Origin: Chroococcidiopsis sp. TS-821
Lineage (GTDB): Bacteria; Cyanobacteriota; Cyanobacteriia; Cyanobacteriales; Chroococcidiopsidaceae
Reading direction: 5' to 3'
Assembly (NCBI RefSeq): GCF_002939305.1
Contig: NZ_MVDI01000001.1
Span: forward strand, 124,001-188,000
DNA length: 64,000 nt
The notes under the pieces are model-generated. The model saw only the letters and a list, made by a program, of their open reading frames with translations, was not told the origin of the DNA and ran no database searches. Shown piece by piece: positions 37,284 to 47,503 of this stretch (within the stretch, counting starts at the first letter, position 1; the number at the start of each line of letters is the position of its first letter). A program made the translations under genes and the position numbers.

Positions 37284-37379
37284 TTATCTTTTGGCTCGTA
37301 GTAAGAAATAAGCAAAATAGACATTGATAACCGCGGGAATAACTAGCAAACTAATTCCGGCAATAACTACTGCGAACAT
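37284..37379 (-). CDS. 31-residue single-helix membrane peptide in the nif operon
   Basis: ATG at 37379, AAGGA 6 bp upstream, TAA at 37284-37286. The product is MFAVVIAGISLLVIPAVINV followed by YFAYFLLRAKR: one transmembrane helix with a basic C-terminal end, so Nin topology with the tail in the cytoplasm is likely. It lies between the DUF2949 gene and nifV on the same strand. It resembles photosystem or cytochrome b6f small subunits in size, but I cannot match it to PsaM, PsbM, PetG or PetN. No database family known to me. Confidence 0.6.
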   Translation of the reverse strand: MFAVVIAGISLLVIPAVINVYFAYFLLRAKR

Positions 37380-37430
37380 GATATTTTCCTTCTTTTTTGT
37401 GATGAATAGCTTATACAAAATAGCAGTTGA

Positions 37431-37670
37431 CTAAGGAATCTCTTTTTCGATTACCCATGAATAAAGACCAACATAGTTTTTGTTCTCTATCCAATCAAAG
37501 ATTTGCGTGAGTTGCTCTAAGGAAACTAGCCCGTACTGCCAAAGAATCATAGGTAAGGGAGCAGACTCTGACTCGCGATGGCGCAACATAACACCAATAT
37601 CCGCTGGTGAAATTGCTAACTCAGTTTGCAAAAAATTGATAAATTCTGTGTGACTGTATCGCTTGTTCAT
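37431..37670 (-). CDS. DUF2949 protein
   Basis: 79 residues with VMLRHRESESAPLPMILWQYGLVSLEQL, the hallmark of the cyanobacterial DUF2949 family, followed by IFDWIENK. Family function is unknown. Its place between dps and nifV in the nifP operon suggests expression under nitrogen-fixing conditions. Many cyanobacteria carry several DUF2949 paralogues. Confidence 0.85.
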   Translation of the reverse strand: MNKRYSHTEFINFLQTELAISPADIGVMLRHRESESAPLPMILWQYGLVSLEQLTQIFDWIENKNYVGLYSWVIEKEIP

Positions 37671-37706
37671 TCTTCTAGCTCCCTTCCTATGAATTATTCG
37701 ATTGAA

Positions 37707-38270
37707 TTATGCATTACTCCTGCCATTAAAAGATGGAACAAAAGCCAAAGTTAGGCTATCTTCTGCTAAAAAGTGCGCTAGATGAAACGCGCGTTCTTCA
37801 GTCTTTAATAAAATCTGCTCGTACAAATAACGAGTAGCGCGATCGCCTAAACTTTCTGCTTGCGATGCTTGACGTCGAATCAAATCAACTACTGCTTGTT
37901 CGGCTTGCAAATCATTTTCTACCATTTGGCGACATGAAAAAACTCCGTCTGCTTCTGGCGTAAAACAACACAATTCTGCAAGTTTACTGAAGCTAGCGAC
38001 AGGAACCCCACCTAATCCATCTAAGCGTTCGCCTACTTCATGAACGTGTTCTTGAACTTGTTCGTAGCTTTCGTTGAAATACTGGTGCAACATATAAAAT
38101 TCTGCACCTTCCACAACAAAGTGATGTTTTTGATATTGCAAATAAAGCGCTTGAAAACTTGCGAGAACAATATTTAATCCTTCACAAACGGGAACAGTAA
38201 CTTCTTGTCCTAAACCGATGGGGTTATCTAAAACTTCCCCAAAGTTACGTAATATAGTTGCTTGTGTCAT
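37707..38270 (-). CDS. dps: Dps-family ferritin
   Basis: 187 residues with the Dps helical bundle. [20 protein letters not shown] carries the helix-A His at the dimer interface. [27 protein letters not shown] supplies the E/D ligands, and [12 protein letters not shown] follows. It is a 12-mer that stores iron and consumes peroxide. Placement inside the nifP operon suggests protecting nitrogenase or supplying its iron; that is inference. Confidence 0.9.
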   Translation of the reverse strand: MTQATILRNFGEVLDNPIGLGQEVTVPVCEGLNIVLASFQALYLQYQKHHFVVEGAEFYMLHQYFNESYEQVQEHVHEVGERLDGLGGVPVASFSKLAELCCFTPEADGVFSCRQMVENDLQAEQAVVDLIRRQASQAESLGDRATRYLYEQILLKTEERAFHLAHFLAEDSLTLAFVPSFNGRSNA

Positions 38271-38331
38271 TACTTTTCTCCTTTTATTTGGGTGATGGGT
38301 AATTGGTAATAGGTAACTTACAAATGACCTA

Positions 38332-38586
38332 TTAAGAAATAACTTCTGCTGTCCAACAGCGTTCTAACCAATTGAGTAATTCTTGACGAGTGGCGACAAA
38401 TTGTTGTACGGTACTGCGTACGAGAATTGCGGCGATCGCACTATCAATTTCGACGACTAAAGAACCATCCGCAGGACACCAAGAAGGAATCATTAATTCT
38501 TGTAAGCGGTGATGAATTCGCCAGCGATCGCTTGTCGGTATCTCGACAATTTGAGTCTTAAATTTGGAGTTGGTGTGTTGAGACAT
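38332..38586 (-). CDS. Conserved 84-residue protein of the nif operon, unknown function
   Basis: I prefer the start giving [12 protein letters not shown]; three more codons are open upstream. Visible features are [41 protein letters not shown] and [10 protein letters not shown], with two Cys and several Trp. It looks like a small alpha/beta protein. It is the second gene behind the nifP promoter. I recognise similar proteins in cyanobacterial nif clusters but no function. Confidence 0.68.
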   Translation of the reverse strand: MSQHTNSKFKTQIVEIPTSDRWRIHHRLQELMIPSWCPADGSLVVEIDSAIAAILVRSTVQQFVATRQELLNWLERCWTAEVIS

Positions 38587-38761
38587 GGGTTGCAATCCTT
38601 TTGAAAGTTTTTGTCAATTATTAAGTGTTAAAAAAATCTGAATAATGAACCACAAAGAACACAAAGGTCACAAAGAAATATAGAGAGTTTTTGTGTAGTT
38701 TATAAATGAAAAATATAGATTGGATAATCTGTGATTTTGATAAGTGAAAATTTAAGAACCG

Positions 38762-39460
38762 CTAATGAATTTCTATATTGTGTAGTTGCAATTGTTGTTC
38801 GAGTTTCTCGATGCGTTCGATTAAGGAACGAATAATTTTTGCTTCTACATCAGGGAGTTTTCCGTGATCTAAAGGACAGTCGCGTACTCCTTTATGGCAA
38901 ATATTGCGCCCAGGAACTCCTACAGCAGTGCAATCGGCAGGGACATCGCGTAAAATAATTGAACCTGCACCAATACGAACGCGATCGCCAACTTGAATAT
39001 TCCCCAAGACTTTCGCACCCGCACCGACAACAACGTTTTTACCTAACGTAGGATGGCGTTTACCACTTTCTTTTCCTGTTCCGCCAAGCGTAACACCTTG
39101 ATAAATCAGCGCGTAATCTCCAACGATCGCAGTTTCACCAATCACAACACCCATACCGTGATCGATAAATACACCTTTCCCGATCTGCGCCCCTGGATGA
39201 ATTTCCACTCCTGTCAAAAATCGCCCCAGGTGAGAAATCAAACGGGGAATGAATGCAACTTTACGACAATGCAACCAATGCGCAAAGCGATGTAGTGCGA
39301 TCGCATGAAACCCAGGATAACAACAAAGCACTTCTAACCAATTACGTGCTGCTGGATCGCGTTCAAAAATAATCTGAAAATCTGTCAATAATGGTTGTAA
39401 AAATGATAAGCTAAATTGCTTATCAGTTTTTTGTGCAGTAAAGACGTTGGAGTGTTGCAT
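38762..39460 (-). CDS. nifP: Serine O-acetyltransferase, nif-associated (NifP/CysE)
   Basis: 232 residues: an N-terminal helical domain, then the left-handed hexapeptide helix with [24 protein letters not shown] and [19 protein letters not shown]. It makes O-acetylserine, and so cysteine for Fe-S and FeMo-co synthesis. First gene of the minus-strand nif operon. In diazotrophic cyanobacteria this gene divergent from nifB is called nifP. The promoter with a TGATATAA box lies 33 bp upstream. Confidence 0.92.
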   Translation of the reverse strand: MQHSNVFTAQKTDKQFSLSFLQPLLTDFQIIFERDPAARNWLEVLCCYPGFHAIALHRFAHWLHCRKVAFIPRLISHLGRFLTGVEIHPGAQIGKGVFIDHGMGVVIGETAIVGDYALIYQGVTLGGTGKESGKRHPTLGKNVVVGAGAKVLGNIQVGDRVRIGAGSIILRDVPADCTAVGVPGRNICHKGVRDCPLDHGKLPDVEAKIIRSLIERIEKLEQQLQLHNIEIH

Positions 39461-39492
39461 CGGAGTAGATGACTGAATCTGTGTACTATCTG

Positions 39493-39735
39493 CTTATATC
39501 AGGCAACTCTAACGACACTCATACCGCCAATGTTTGTTGGATTTATTGAATTGATTAAATGTGTACTCAATTCTTCTAAACTACGATATTAATTACAATT
39601 TACAACTTGAAAAAACTTTTTTCAGGATAGGGTACTAGTATTTTTCAACTCAGGGTACTAGCATTTATTCAGAAGGGAGCGAGTATTTATGTACTCACGC
39701 CTAAACTTTTATTCTGTAAGGACTTCCAAGTATTT
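39493..39735 (-). promoter_or_regulatory. nifP promoter: phased AATACT array, 18-bp element and extended -10
   Basis: Read toward nifP (minus strand): AATACT-type motifs have their AGTATT complements starting at 39728, 39681, 39659 (AGCATT) and 39636, spaced 47, 22 and 23 bp. The two inner ones carry CCCT downstream. TTTAATCAATTCAATAAA follows at 39558-39541, then CCTGATATAA at 39502-39493, an extended -10 (TG-A-TATAA). There is no good -35 box, as expected for an activator-dependent promoter. The nifB side repeats the whole layout with matching spacing. CnfR is the known activator of such promoters in non-heterocystous cyanobacteria; binding here is inferred. Confidence 0.68.
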
Positions 39736-39987
39736 TTATGGTAGTTCCTTAGCTATATTAATTTGTACTCGTTTGCCCTCACATAGCAATTTTATAAAAA
39801 ATATTTCTGTATATCAAAGTACAGTTTATTATTTTATTTTTCAAGTTCGCATAGGCGAACTACGTTTATGAAGTAGCAACTTCTGTCGCCTAACTTTAAC
39901 CCCCTCTAAATAATTAAAATAAAATTAAGTTAGCTATTTCAGCAAAAAAGTGATATTTTAGATACAGAATTGAATTTCGCTAAGCAA

Positions 39988-40016
39988 CTGGGGTAGTTCT
40001 TAGTTAGCTACTCCAG
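39988..40016. repeat. Imperfect inverted repeat in the middle of the nifP-nifB region
   Basis: CTGGGGTAG (39988-39996) and CTACTCCAG (40008-40016) form a nine-pair stem with one mismatch and an 11-nt loop; AA/TT flanks extend it. A second perfect palindrome, GTTCGC-ATAG-GCGAAC, lies at 39845-39860. Function unknown; they lie between the two promoter arrays. Confidence 0.55.
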
Positions 40017-40155
40017 TTCTTATCTCTCAAAAGCTCAAGTACTACACAACTTTGGGCAACTATTTAACGTAATTTGAGTACAGAATAGAAAAACTCAAAA
40101 AACACCTTAAATTACTTCAAACCTTTACTAGGATACAGTTCAAGGCGAGTACAGA

Positions 40156-40348
40156 AATACTTGAACCCCTTCATCATAAATACTCGTCCCCTGTCAAAAA
40201 AATACTAGCACCCCTACCCAAAAACTTTTTTCAGAAGCTACTCAAACTTCGATTGCTCTACGCTTCAGTTTTTGAGTGCAAGTTTAATCAATTCAATAAA
40301 TTCTATCCTAAACACTTGCACCATTCGCTCTCGAGACACCTGATATAA
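40156..40348 (+). promoter_or_regulatory. nifB promoter: phased AATACT array, 18-bp element and extended -10
   Basis: AATACT starts at 40156, 40179 and 40201 (spacing 23 and 22 bp), each followed by a C-rich tract (CCCC or GCACCCC). TTTAATCAATTCAATAAA lies at 40283-40300 and CCTGATATAA at 40339-40348. From the last AATACT to the 18-bp element is 77 bp; from that element to the -10 element is 38 bp of intervening DNA. The nifP side gives almost the same distances. The predicted start near 40355 gives a leader of about 250 nt. Divergent, activator-dependent control shared with nifP is inferred. Confidence 0.68.
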
Positions 40349-40606
40349 AACACATATCGCTAAACACCTAATGCACTAACAAAAAGCTTAGTAGGTAATC
40401 AAAGGTCGAAGCGATAAACGGTTAAAGATGCGACAGTACCCCTCCTACTCTTAAAGGAAACGAAGTCGCAGTTGTCAGCACACTCACCCAAAAGGGTTAC
40501 ATAACCAGCGCAGGCAGGTTCAGCAAAGACAACGCCATTTTAATTCTTTTTGATGTACTAGAGTATCTTCTCAAATACTAGCCCTCAACCTTAGTAGCGA
40601 AATTCA
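40349..40606 (+). promoter_or_regulatory. Long nifB leader with hairpins
   Basis: About 250 nt separate the predicted start from the nifB ATG. TGCGAC (40429-40434) pairs with GTCGCA (40465-40470), enclosing CCCCTCCTACTC and AAAGGAAAC. ACCC-AAAA-GGGT forms a small hairpin at 40486-40497. There is no open reading frame. No known riboswitch consensus (cobalamin, glutamine, Moco) recognised. Confidence 0.4.
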
Positions 40607-42040
40607 ATGACACCACCTACAGGACTTTTAACTGCCCCTACGGCAAAAACTACTAAATCCAACAGTTGTGGTTGCAGCAGTACCAACACCGCAACTGATT
40701 TAGACGAAAAAACCAAAGCGCGGATTGAGAAACATCCTTGTTATAGCGAAGAAGCACATCATCACTATGCAAGAATGCACGTTGCCGTAGCACCAGCTTG
40801 CAATATTCAATGCAACTATTGCAACCGCAAGTATGACTGTGCAAACGAAAGTCGTCCTGGTGTTGTCAGCGAATTGTTAACACCAGAAGAAGCAGCACAC
40901 AAAGTGTTAGTGATTGCAGGCAAAATTCCCCAAATGACAGTATTGGGAATTGCGGGACCTGGAGATCCTTTAGCGAATCCAGAAAAGACTTTTCGCACGT
41001 TTGAGTTGATTGCAGAAAAAGCCCCCGATATTAAACTTTGCCTATCTACCAACGGATTGATGCTTCCCGATTACGTCGACCGCATTAAACAACTCAACGT
41101 CGATCACGTCACGATCACGATTAATATGGTAGACCCTGAAATTGGAGCAAAGATTTATCCTTGGGTTCACTATCGCCGCAAGCGCTACAGAGGTATTGAA
41201 GGAGTAAAAATTTTGCACGAAAAGCAGATGGAGGGATTACAAGCCCTTAAAGAAGCTGACATTTTGTGCAAAGTCAACTCGGTAATGATTCCAGGAATTA
41301 ATGACGAACACTTAGTCGAAGTAGACGAAGTCATTCGCGCTAAAGGTGCATTTCTGCACAATATTATGCCGCTGATTTCTGCACCCGAACACGGTACGCA
41401 TTTTGGTTTAACAGGTCAACGCGGTCCTACACCCAAAGAACTTAAAGCGCTGCAAGATAAGTGTTCTGGCAACATGAAAATGATGCGCCATTGTCGTCAG
41501 TGTCGCGCCGATGCGGTGGGATTGTTAGGCGAAGACCGGAGTCAAGAATTTACCAAAGAGAAATTCATGGAAATGACTCCAGAATACAACTTAGAGCAAC
41601 GTCAAGAAGTTCATGCAGAGATAGAAAAGTCGAAGGAACGAATCAAAGCTGTCAAAGAACAAACAAAAACCGCTAAGAAAACTGCTAACAGTCCAAAAAT
41701 CTTAGTTGCAGTCGCTACCAAAGGCGGTGGGTTGGTGAACCAGCACTTTGGTCACGCGAAGGAATTTCAAGTATTTGAAGTTGATGCGAACGAAGCTAAA
41801 TTTGTCGGACATCGTAAAATTGACCACTATTGCCAAAGCGGATACGGCGAAGCAGCAACGCTAGAACACATTATCAAAGCGATCGCCGATTGCAAAGCAG
41901 TTTTAGTTTCTAAGATTGGTCACTGTCCGCAAGAAGAATTGCACAAAGCTGGAATTCAAACAGTTGAAGCTTACGACGTGATTGAAAAAGTTGCCAGTGA
42001 ATTTTACGCACAGTATTTGCAAACTCAGCAAGGAGAATAG
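40607..42040 (+). CDS. nifB: FeMo-cofactor biosynthesis radical SAM protein NifB
   Basis: 477 residues. The radical-SAM CxxxCxxC is in [15 protein letters not shown] (about 64-71), preceded by an N-terminal Cys/Ser-rich CGCSSTNT and followed by [11 protein letters not shown] and [10 protein letters not shown]. The C-terminal 110 residues ([23 protein letters not shown]...) are a NifX-like domain. It makes the carbide-containing NifB-co core of FeMo-co. First gene of the plus-strand operon; fdxN follows after 2 bp. Confidence 0.97.
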   Translation: MTPPTGLLTAPTAKTTKSNSCGCSSTNTATDLDEKTKARIEKHPCYSEEAHHHYARMHVAVAPACNIQCNYCNRKYDCANESRPGVVSELLTPEEAAHKVLVIAGKIPQMTVLGIAGPGDPLANPEKTFRTFELIAEKAPDIKLCLSTNGLMLPDYVDRIKQLNVDHVTITINMVDPEIGAKIYPWVHYRRKRYRGIEGVKILHEKQMEGLQALKEADILCKVNSVMIPGINDEHLVEVDEVIRAKGAFLHNIMPLISAPEHGTHFGLTGQRGPTPKELKALQDKCSGNMKMMRHCRQCRADAVGLLGEDRSQEFTKEKFMEMTPEYNLEQRQEVHAEIEKSKERIKAVKEQTKTAKKTANSPKILVAVATKGGGLVNQHFGHAKEFQVFEVDANEAKFVGHRKIDHYCQSGYGEAATLEHIIKAIADCKAVLVSKIGHCPQEELHKAGIQTVEAYDVIEKVASEFYAQYLQTQQGE

Positions 42041-42042
42041 TC

Positions 42043-42408
42043 ATGGCTTACACAATTACTAGCCAATGTATTTCCTGCGATCGCTGTCTTTCAGTTTGTC
42101 CTACCAACGCGATTAAAGTAACCGACGGCAAACACTGGATTGATTCTACGCTTTGTACAAACTGTGTTGGTAGCACTTACAGCGTTCCTCAATGTGTTGC
42201 AGGTTGTCCCACTTATGACGGATGTATCGAACAACCTAGCGATTACTGGGAGTCGTGGTTTATGACCTACAACCGCTTAGTTGGCAAGTTAACTAAAAAA
42301 CAAGATTACTGGGAACGTTGGTTTGATACTTACTCGCAAAAATTCGCTGGAGTGTTGCAATCTCAACGCGATCGCAACTTAACCTTAACATCAACTCCGG
42401 CTAATTAA
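42043..42408 (+). CDS. fdxN: FdxN, bacterial-type 2[4Fe-4S] ferredoxin
   Basis: 121 residues. Cluster 1 is CISCDRCLSVCPTNAI; cluster 2 is CTNCVGSTYSVPQCVAGCP, with the long insertion typical of nif ferredoxins. The tail has two similar DYWESWF/DYWERWF segments. It donates electrons to NifB. The gene is continuous and is not interrupted by an fdxN excision element. Confidence 0.95.
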   Translation: MAYTITSQCISCDRCLSVCPTNAIKVTDGKHWIDSTLCTNCVGSTYSVPQCVAGCPTYDGCIEQPSDYWESWFMTYNRLVGKLTKKQDYWERWFDTYSQKFAGVLQSQRDRNLTLTSTPAN

Positions 42409-42461
42409 ATCCCCTCCCCAAATCCGTGCAGACAACCTTAAAACCTCTTTCTCCCCTACCC

Positions 42462-42506
42462 CTCTGCTTCCTCTGCCCCTCTGCTTCCTCTGCTCCCCTA
42501 ACGACA
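42462..42506. repeat. CCTCTGC-type pyrimidine repeats upstream of nifS
   Basis: CCCCTCTGCTTCCTCTG units fill most of the fdxN-nifS gap. This is the complement of the GCAGAGG repeats found after nifD, nifK and nifEN. Confidence 0.75.
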
Positions 42507-42537
42507 AGTCCTTGCACTAAATTTGTAGGAACTCACC

Positions 42538-43746
42538 ATGCAAACTTGCATTTATCTCGACAACAATGCCACCACAAAAGTAGACCCCGAAGTTGTAGAG
42601 GCAATGCTGCCTTACCTAACTCAATATTACGGTAATCCTTCGAGTATGCATACCTTTGGTGGGCAAGTCGGCAAAGCAGTAAAACAAGCACGACAACAAG
42701 TTGCAGCCTTAATTGGTGCAGATGATTCGGAAATTGTCTTCACAAGTTGCGGTACAGAAGGAGACAACGCCGCAATTCGCGCCGCATTGCAAGCTCAGCC
42801 AGAAAAGCGACACATTGTGACAACGCAAGTAGAACACCCCGCAGTGTTGAATGTCTGCAAGCAGTTGGAAACGCAGGGGTATAGCGTTACCTATCTTTCA
42901 GTCAATCGCCAAGGACAAATCGATCTTGATGAACTAGAAGCATCAATGACAGGTAACACGGCGTTAGTGACGATTATGTATGCCAACAACGAAACAGGCG
43001 TGGTATTTCCTATCGAACAAATTGGGTTGCGAGTAAAAGAGTTTGGCGCGCTCTTCCACGTCGATGCGGTACAAGCAGTAGGGAAAGTACCTTTAAATAT
43101 GAAGACTAGCACCGTTGATTTATTAACGTTGTCAGGTCACAAGTTACACGCACCCAAGGGAATTGGTGCTTTGTATGTGCGGCGTGGTGTGAGGTTCCGT
43201 CCTCTCTTAGTAGGAGGACATCAAGAACGAGGGCGCAGGGCGGGCACAGAGAATGTTCCTGGTATTATTGCCTTGGGCAAAGCCGCAGAATTAGCGCAGA
43301 CATATATCAAAGATGTCAAACACGAAAAACAACTGCGCGATCGCTTAGAAAAAACTTTACTAGAGACAATTCCAGATTGTGAAGTTAACGGCGATCGCAA
43401 AAACAGATTGCCAAACACCACCAACATCGGTTTTAAATACATCGAAGGCGAAGCGATTTTACTATCCCTCAATCAATACGGTATTTGTGCGTCATCGGGT
43501 TCTGCTTGCACTTCTGGTTCTTTAGAACCCTCTCATGTTCTACGGGCAATGGGCTTACCTTACACGACTTTGCACGGTTCAATTCGGTTTAGTTTGTCGC
43601 GTTACACAACCGCCACCGAGATCGATCGCGTTATAGAAGTTATGCCTTTAATTGTCGAACGCCTCCGCGCCCTTTCTCCCTTCAACAACGATCGAGCCGA
43701 CTGGCTACAAGGACGGGAAGAGTCACTAGCAGTGGGAAATGTGTAA
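42538..43746 (+). CDS. nifS: Cysteine desulfurase NifS
   Basis: 402 residues. The PLP lysine is in LSGHKLHAPKG, the PLP-anchoring His/Asp in FHVDAVQAVG, and the catalytic Cys in ASSGSACTSGSLEPS. YLDNNATTKVDPEV opens the protein. It supplies sulfur for Fe-S cluster assembly on NifU. Preceded by a GGAAC-type site and followed 53 bp later by nifU. Confidence 0.97.
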   Translation: MQTCIYLDNNATTKVDPEVVEAMLPYLTQYYGNPSSMHTFGGQVGKAVKQARQQVAALIGADDSEIVFTSCGTEGDNAAIRAALQAQPEKRHIVTTQVEHPAVLNVCKQLETQGYSVTYLSVNRQGQIDLDELEASMTGNTALVTIMYANNETGVVFPIEQIGLRVKEFGALFHVDAVQAVGKVPLNMKTSTVDLLTLSGHKLHAPKGIGALYVRRGVRFRPLLVGGHQERGRRAGTENVPGIIALGKAAELAQTYIKDVKHEKQLRDRLEKTLLETIPDCEVNGDRKNRLPNTTNIGFKYIEGEAILLSLNQYGICASSGSACTSGSLEPSHVLRAMGLPYTTLHGSIRFSLSRYTTATEIDRVIEVMPLIVERLRALSPFNNDRADWLQGREESLAVGNV

Positions 43747-43799
43747 CAGGTAAGTCATTAAAATTGCCAATCACCAATTACCAATTACTAAGAAGTATT

Positions 43800-44681
43800 A
43801 TGTGGGACTATACAGATAAAGTCATGGAACTCTTCTACAATCCGAAAAACCAGGGATTGATAGAAGACAATCAAGAACCAGGAATCGCAGTTGTCTTTGG
43901 TGAAGTCGGTAGTATCGCTTGCGGAGATGCCCTAAGACTGCACCTCAAAATAGACATAGCTAAAGATCAAATTCTAGATGCGCGGTTTCAAACTTTTGGT
44001 TGCACGAGTGCGATCGCTTCTTCTTCAGCATTAACTGAGTTAATCAAAGGTTTGACTTTAGATGAAGCACTCAAAGTCACCAATAAAGATATTGCAGAAT
44101 ACCTTGGCGGACTACCAGAAGCCAAGATGCACTGTTCAGTCATGGGACAAGAAGCGCTAGAAGCCGCAATTTTCAAGTACCGAGGTATTCCAATAGACGC
44201 GCATGAAGAAGATGAAGGAGCATTAATCTGTAGTTGCTTTGGAATCAGCGAGTCCAAGATTCGCCGTGTCATTCAAGAAAACAACCTCACAACTGCTGAA
44301 CAAGTAACAAACTATGTAAAGGCGGGTGGTGGGTGCGGTTCGTGTCTTGCAGATATTGATGACTTAATTGCTGCGGTGACTAAGGAATCTGCCTTAAACA
44401 TCGCCACAAATATTGCAACAGCGCAGGAACAATCGCAACGTCCGCTGACTACTGTACAGAAAATTGCCTTGATTCAAAAAGTTTTAGATGAAGAAGTGAG
44501 ACCGCTACTGATTGCTGATGGGGGAGATGTTGAATTGTACGACGTAGCAGGCGATCTCGTCCAGGTGACATTGCAAGGTGCTTGCGGTTCGTGTTCTAGC
44601 AGTACAGCAACGCTCAAAGTTGCAATCGAAGCCAAGTTGCAAGCACGTGTTAGCCAAAAGTTGCTAGTAGAAGCAGTTTAG
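43800..44681 (+). CDS. nifU: Fe-S scaffold protein NifU
   Basis: 293 residues from the ATG of MWDYTDKVMELFYNP. The three-domain NifU layout is intact: an IscU-like domain (about 1-125, with FGCTSAIASSS), a central [2Fe-2S] domain (CSCFGISESKI...GGGCGSC) and a C-terminal Nfu domain (CGSCSSSTATLK). The frame is open 12 codons upstream, but those codons fall in CAATTACCAATTACC repeat DNA and are not credible. Confidence 0.96.
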   Translation: MWDYTDKVMELFYNPKNQGLIEDNQEPGIAVVFGEVGSIACGDALRLHLKIDIAKDQILDARFQTFGCTSAIASSSALTELIKGLTLDEALKVTNKDIAEYLGGLPEAKMHCSVMGQEALEAAIFKYRGIPIDAHEEDEGALICSCFGISESKIRRVIQENNLTTAEQVTNYVKAGGGCGSCLADIDDLIAAVTKESALNIATNIATAQEQSQRPLTTVQKIALIQKVLDEEVRPLLIADGGDVELYDVAGDLVQVTLQGACGSCSSSTATLKVAIEAKLQARVSQKLLVEAV

Positions 44682-45722
<1,041 letters not shown>

Positions 45723-45845
45723 TTCAACAGGGGTGAGGGGTGAGTCAGAGAGTAGCTAGTGACTAGTGGTTAGTTTTGAATTATTCGCTCCTGAAGCCCC
45801 TCTGCTCCCTTGCTTCCTCTGCTCTTTTCCTCCGATTCCCCATTC
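45723..45845. repeat. Composite repeat block between nifH and nifD
   Basis: GGGGTGAGGGGTGAG, CTAGTGACTAGTGGTTAG and CTCCTGAAGCCCCTCTGCT (about 45789-45807) lie in series, then CCTCTGC units. CTCCTGAAGCCCCT also occurs at 47405-47418 and 54864-54882. Confidence 0.7.
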
Positions 45846-45865
45846 TTAACAAAGAGAGGCAGAAT

Positions 45866-47341
45866 ATGACACCTCCAGAAGACACTTTAGAACAAACAAC
45901 GACCACTGTTGACAAGAAAGCACTCATCAAAGAAGTCTTAGAAGTTTACCCAGACAAAGCGAAGAAAAAACGGGAAAAACACCTCAACGTCTACGAAGAA
46001 GGCAAATCTGACTGCGGCGTTAAATCAAATATTAAGTCCGTTCCTGGTTCCATGACGACTCGTGGCTGTGCCTATGCAGGTTCTAAGGGTGTGGTCTGGG
46101 GTCCGATTAAAGACATGATCCACATTAGTCACGGTCCTGTAGGTTGCGGTTATTACTCGTGGTCTGGTCGTCGCAACTACTACATTGGTACGACAGGAAT
46201 TGACACCTTCGGGACAATGCAGTTTACTTCCGACTTCCAAGAACGCGATATCGTTTTTGGCGGTGATAAAAAACTCGCCAAGCTGATTGCCGAACTCGAA
46301 GAACTCTTTCCACTCAACCGAGGCATTTCGATTCAGTCTGAATGTCCTATTGGTTTAATCGGTGATGATATTGAAGCCGTGGCCAAGAAAGCAACAAAAG
46401 AAATTGGTAAAACTGTTGTACCTGTACGCTGCGAAGGCTTTCGAGGTGTGTCGCAATCGCTCGGACACCACATCGCTAATGACTCGATCCGTGACTGGGT
46501 TTTTCCGCAAGCTGACAAGAAGAAAAAAGAATTGGGTATTGAAGGCTCACCTTACGATGTCGCAATTATTGGAGACTACAACATTGGCGGTGATGCTTGG
46601 TCTAGCCGCATCTTATTAGAAGAAATTGGCTTGCGCGTAGTTGCTCAATGGTCTGGAGACGGTACTCTCAACGAGATGATGCTGACTCCGACCGTGAAGC
46701 TGAATTTAGTTCACTGCTATCGCTCGATGAACTACATCAGCCGCCATATGGAAGAAGCATATGGTATTCCTTGGTTGGAGTATAACTTCTTTGGTCCAAC
46801 GAAGATTGCTGAATCCTTACGGGAGATTGCATCTAGATTTGACGAAACAATTCAACAAAAGGCAGAAGCAGTTATTGCCAAATATCAGGCACAATGCGAT
46901 GCCGTTATTGAAAAATATCGCCCGCGCTTAGAAGGTAAAACTGTAGCCCTCATGGTTGGTGGTTTGCGTCCGCGCCACGTTGTTCCTGCTTTCCACGATT
47001 TGGGTATGAAGTTGGTCAGTACAGGCTATGAATTTGGTCACAATGATGACTACAAGCGTACTACTCACTACATCGAAAACGGTACGTTGATTTATGATGA
47101 CGTTTCTGCTTATGAATTTGAGCAGTTTGTGAAAGAATTAAAGCCGGATTTGATTGCTTCTGGGATCAAAGAAAAATACGTCTTCCAGAAAATGGCATTG
47201 CCTTTCCGTCAGATGCACTCCTGGGATTACTCTGGTCCTTACCACGGCTATGACGGTTTTGCCATCTTTGCTAGAGATATGGATTTAGCACTGAATAGCC
47301 CTACTTGGAGTTTAATTGGCGCACCGTGGAAGAAGAGCTAG
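45866..47341 (+). CDS. nifD: Nitrogenase MoFe protein alpha chain NifD
   Basis: 491 residues from the ATG of [10 protein letters not shown], preceded by AGAGAGGC. P-cluster Cys are in [20 protein letters not shown] and [11 protein letters not shown]. The Q/H substrate-site segment is GVSQSLGHH. FeMo-co ligands are the Cys of [11 protein letters not shown] and the His of [12 protein letters not shown]. All key residues are present, so it should be functional. No nifD excision element interrupts it. Confidence 0.99.
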   Translation: MTPPEDTLEQTTTTVDKKALIKEVLEVYPDKAKKKREKHLNVYEEGKSDCGVKSNIKSVPGSMTTRGCAYAGSKGVVWGPIKDMIHISHGPVGCGYYSWSGRRNYYIGTTGIDTFGTMQFTSDFQERDIVFGGDKKLAKLIAELEELFPLNRGISIQSECPIGLIGDDIEAVAKKATKEIGKTVVPVRCEGFRGVSQSLGHHIANDSIRDWVFPQADKKKKELGIEGSPYDVAIIGDYNIGGDAWSSRILLEEIGLRVVAQWSGDGTLNEMMLTPTVKLNLVHCYRSMNYISRHMEEAYGIPWLEYNFFGPTKIAESLREIASRFDETIQQKAEAVIAKYQAQCDAVIEKYRPRLEGKTVALMVGGLRPRHVVPAFHDLGMKLVSTGYEFGHNDDYKRTTHYIENGTLIYDDVSAYEFEQFVKELKPDLIASGIKEKYVFQKMALPFRQMHSWDYSGPYHGYDGFAIFARDMDLALNSPTWSLIGAPWKKS

Positions 47342-47395
47342 AAAGCAGAGGGGGCAGGGGAGCAGAGGTGCAGAGGGAGCAGAGGAGAAATTAAA
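47342..47395. repeat. GCAGAGG repeats after nifD
   Basis: GCAGAGGGGGCAGGGGAGCAGAGG-like units begin directly at the nifD stop codon and fill the first third of the nifD-nifK gap. Confidence 0.8.
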
Positions 47396-47503
47396 AGTAA
47401 TCTTCTCCTGAAGCCCCTATCATTTGAAAACTCGATCTGCTCCTAACTGAAAAGTATTGATCTCTAATTCCTTATTCTCAACTTTTAATATTGGAGAACA
47501 GTC

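Noticed and set aside
39689-39871. A 60-codon frame starting ATGTACTCACGCC in the nifP-nifB region
   Set aside because: It starts inside the phased regulatory motifs, has no ribosome-binding site and a composition of untranslated AT-rich DNA.
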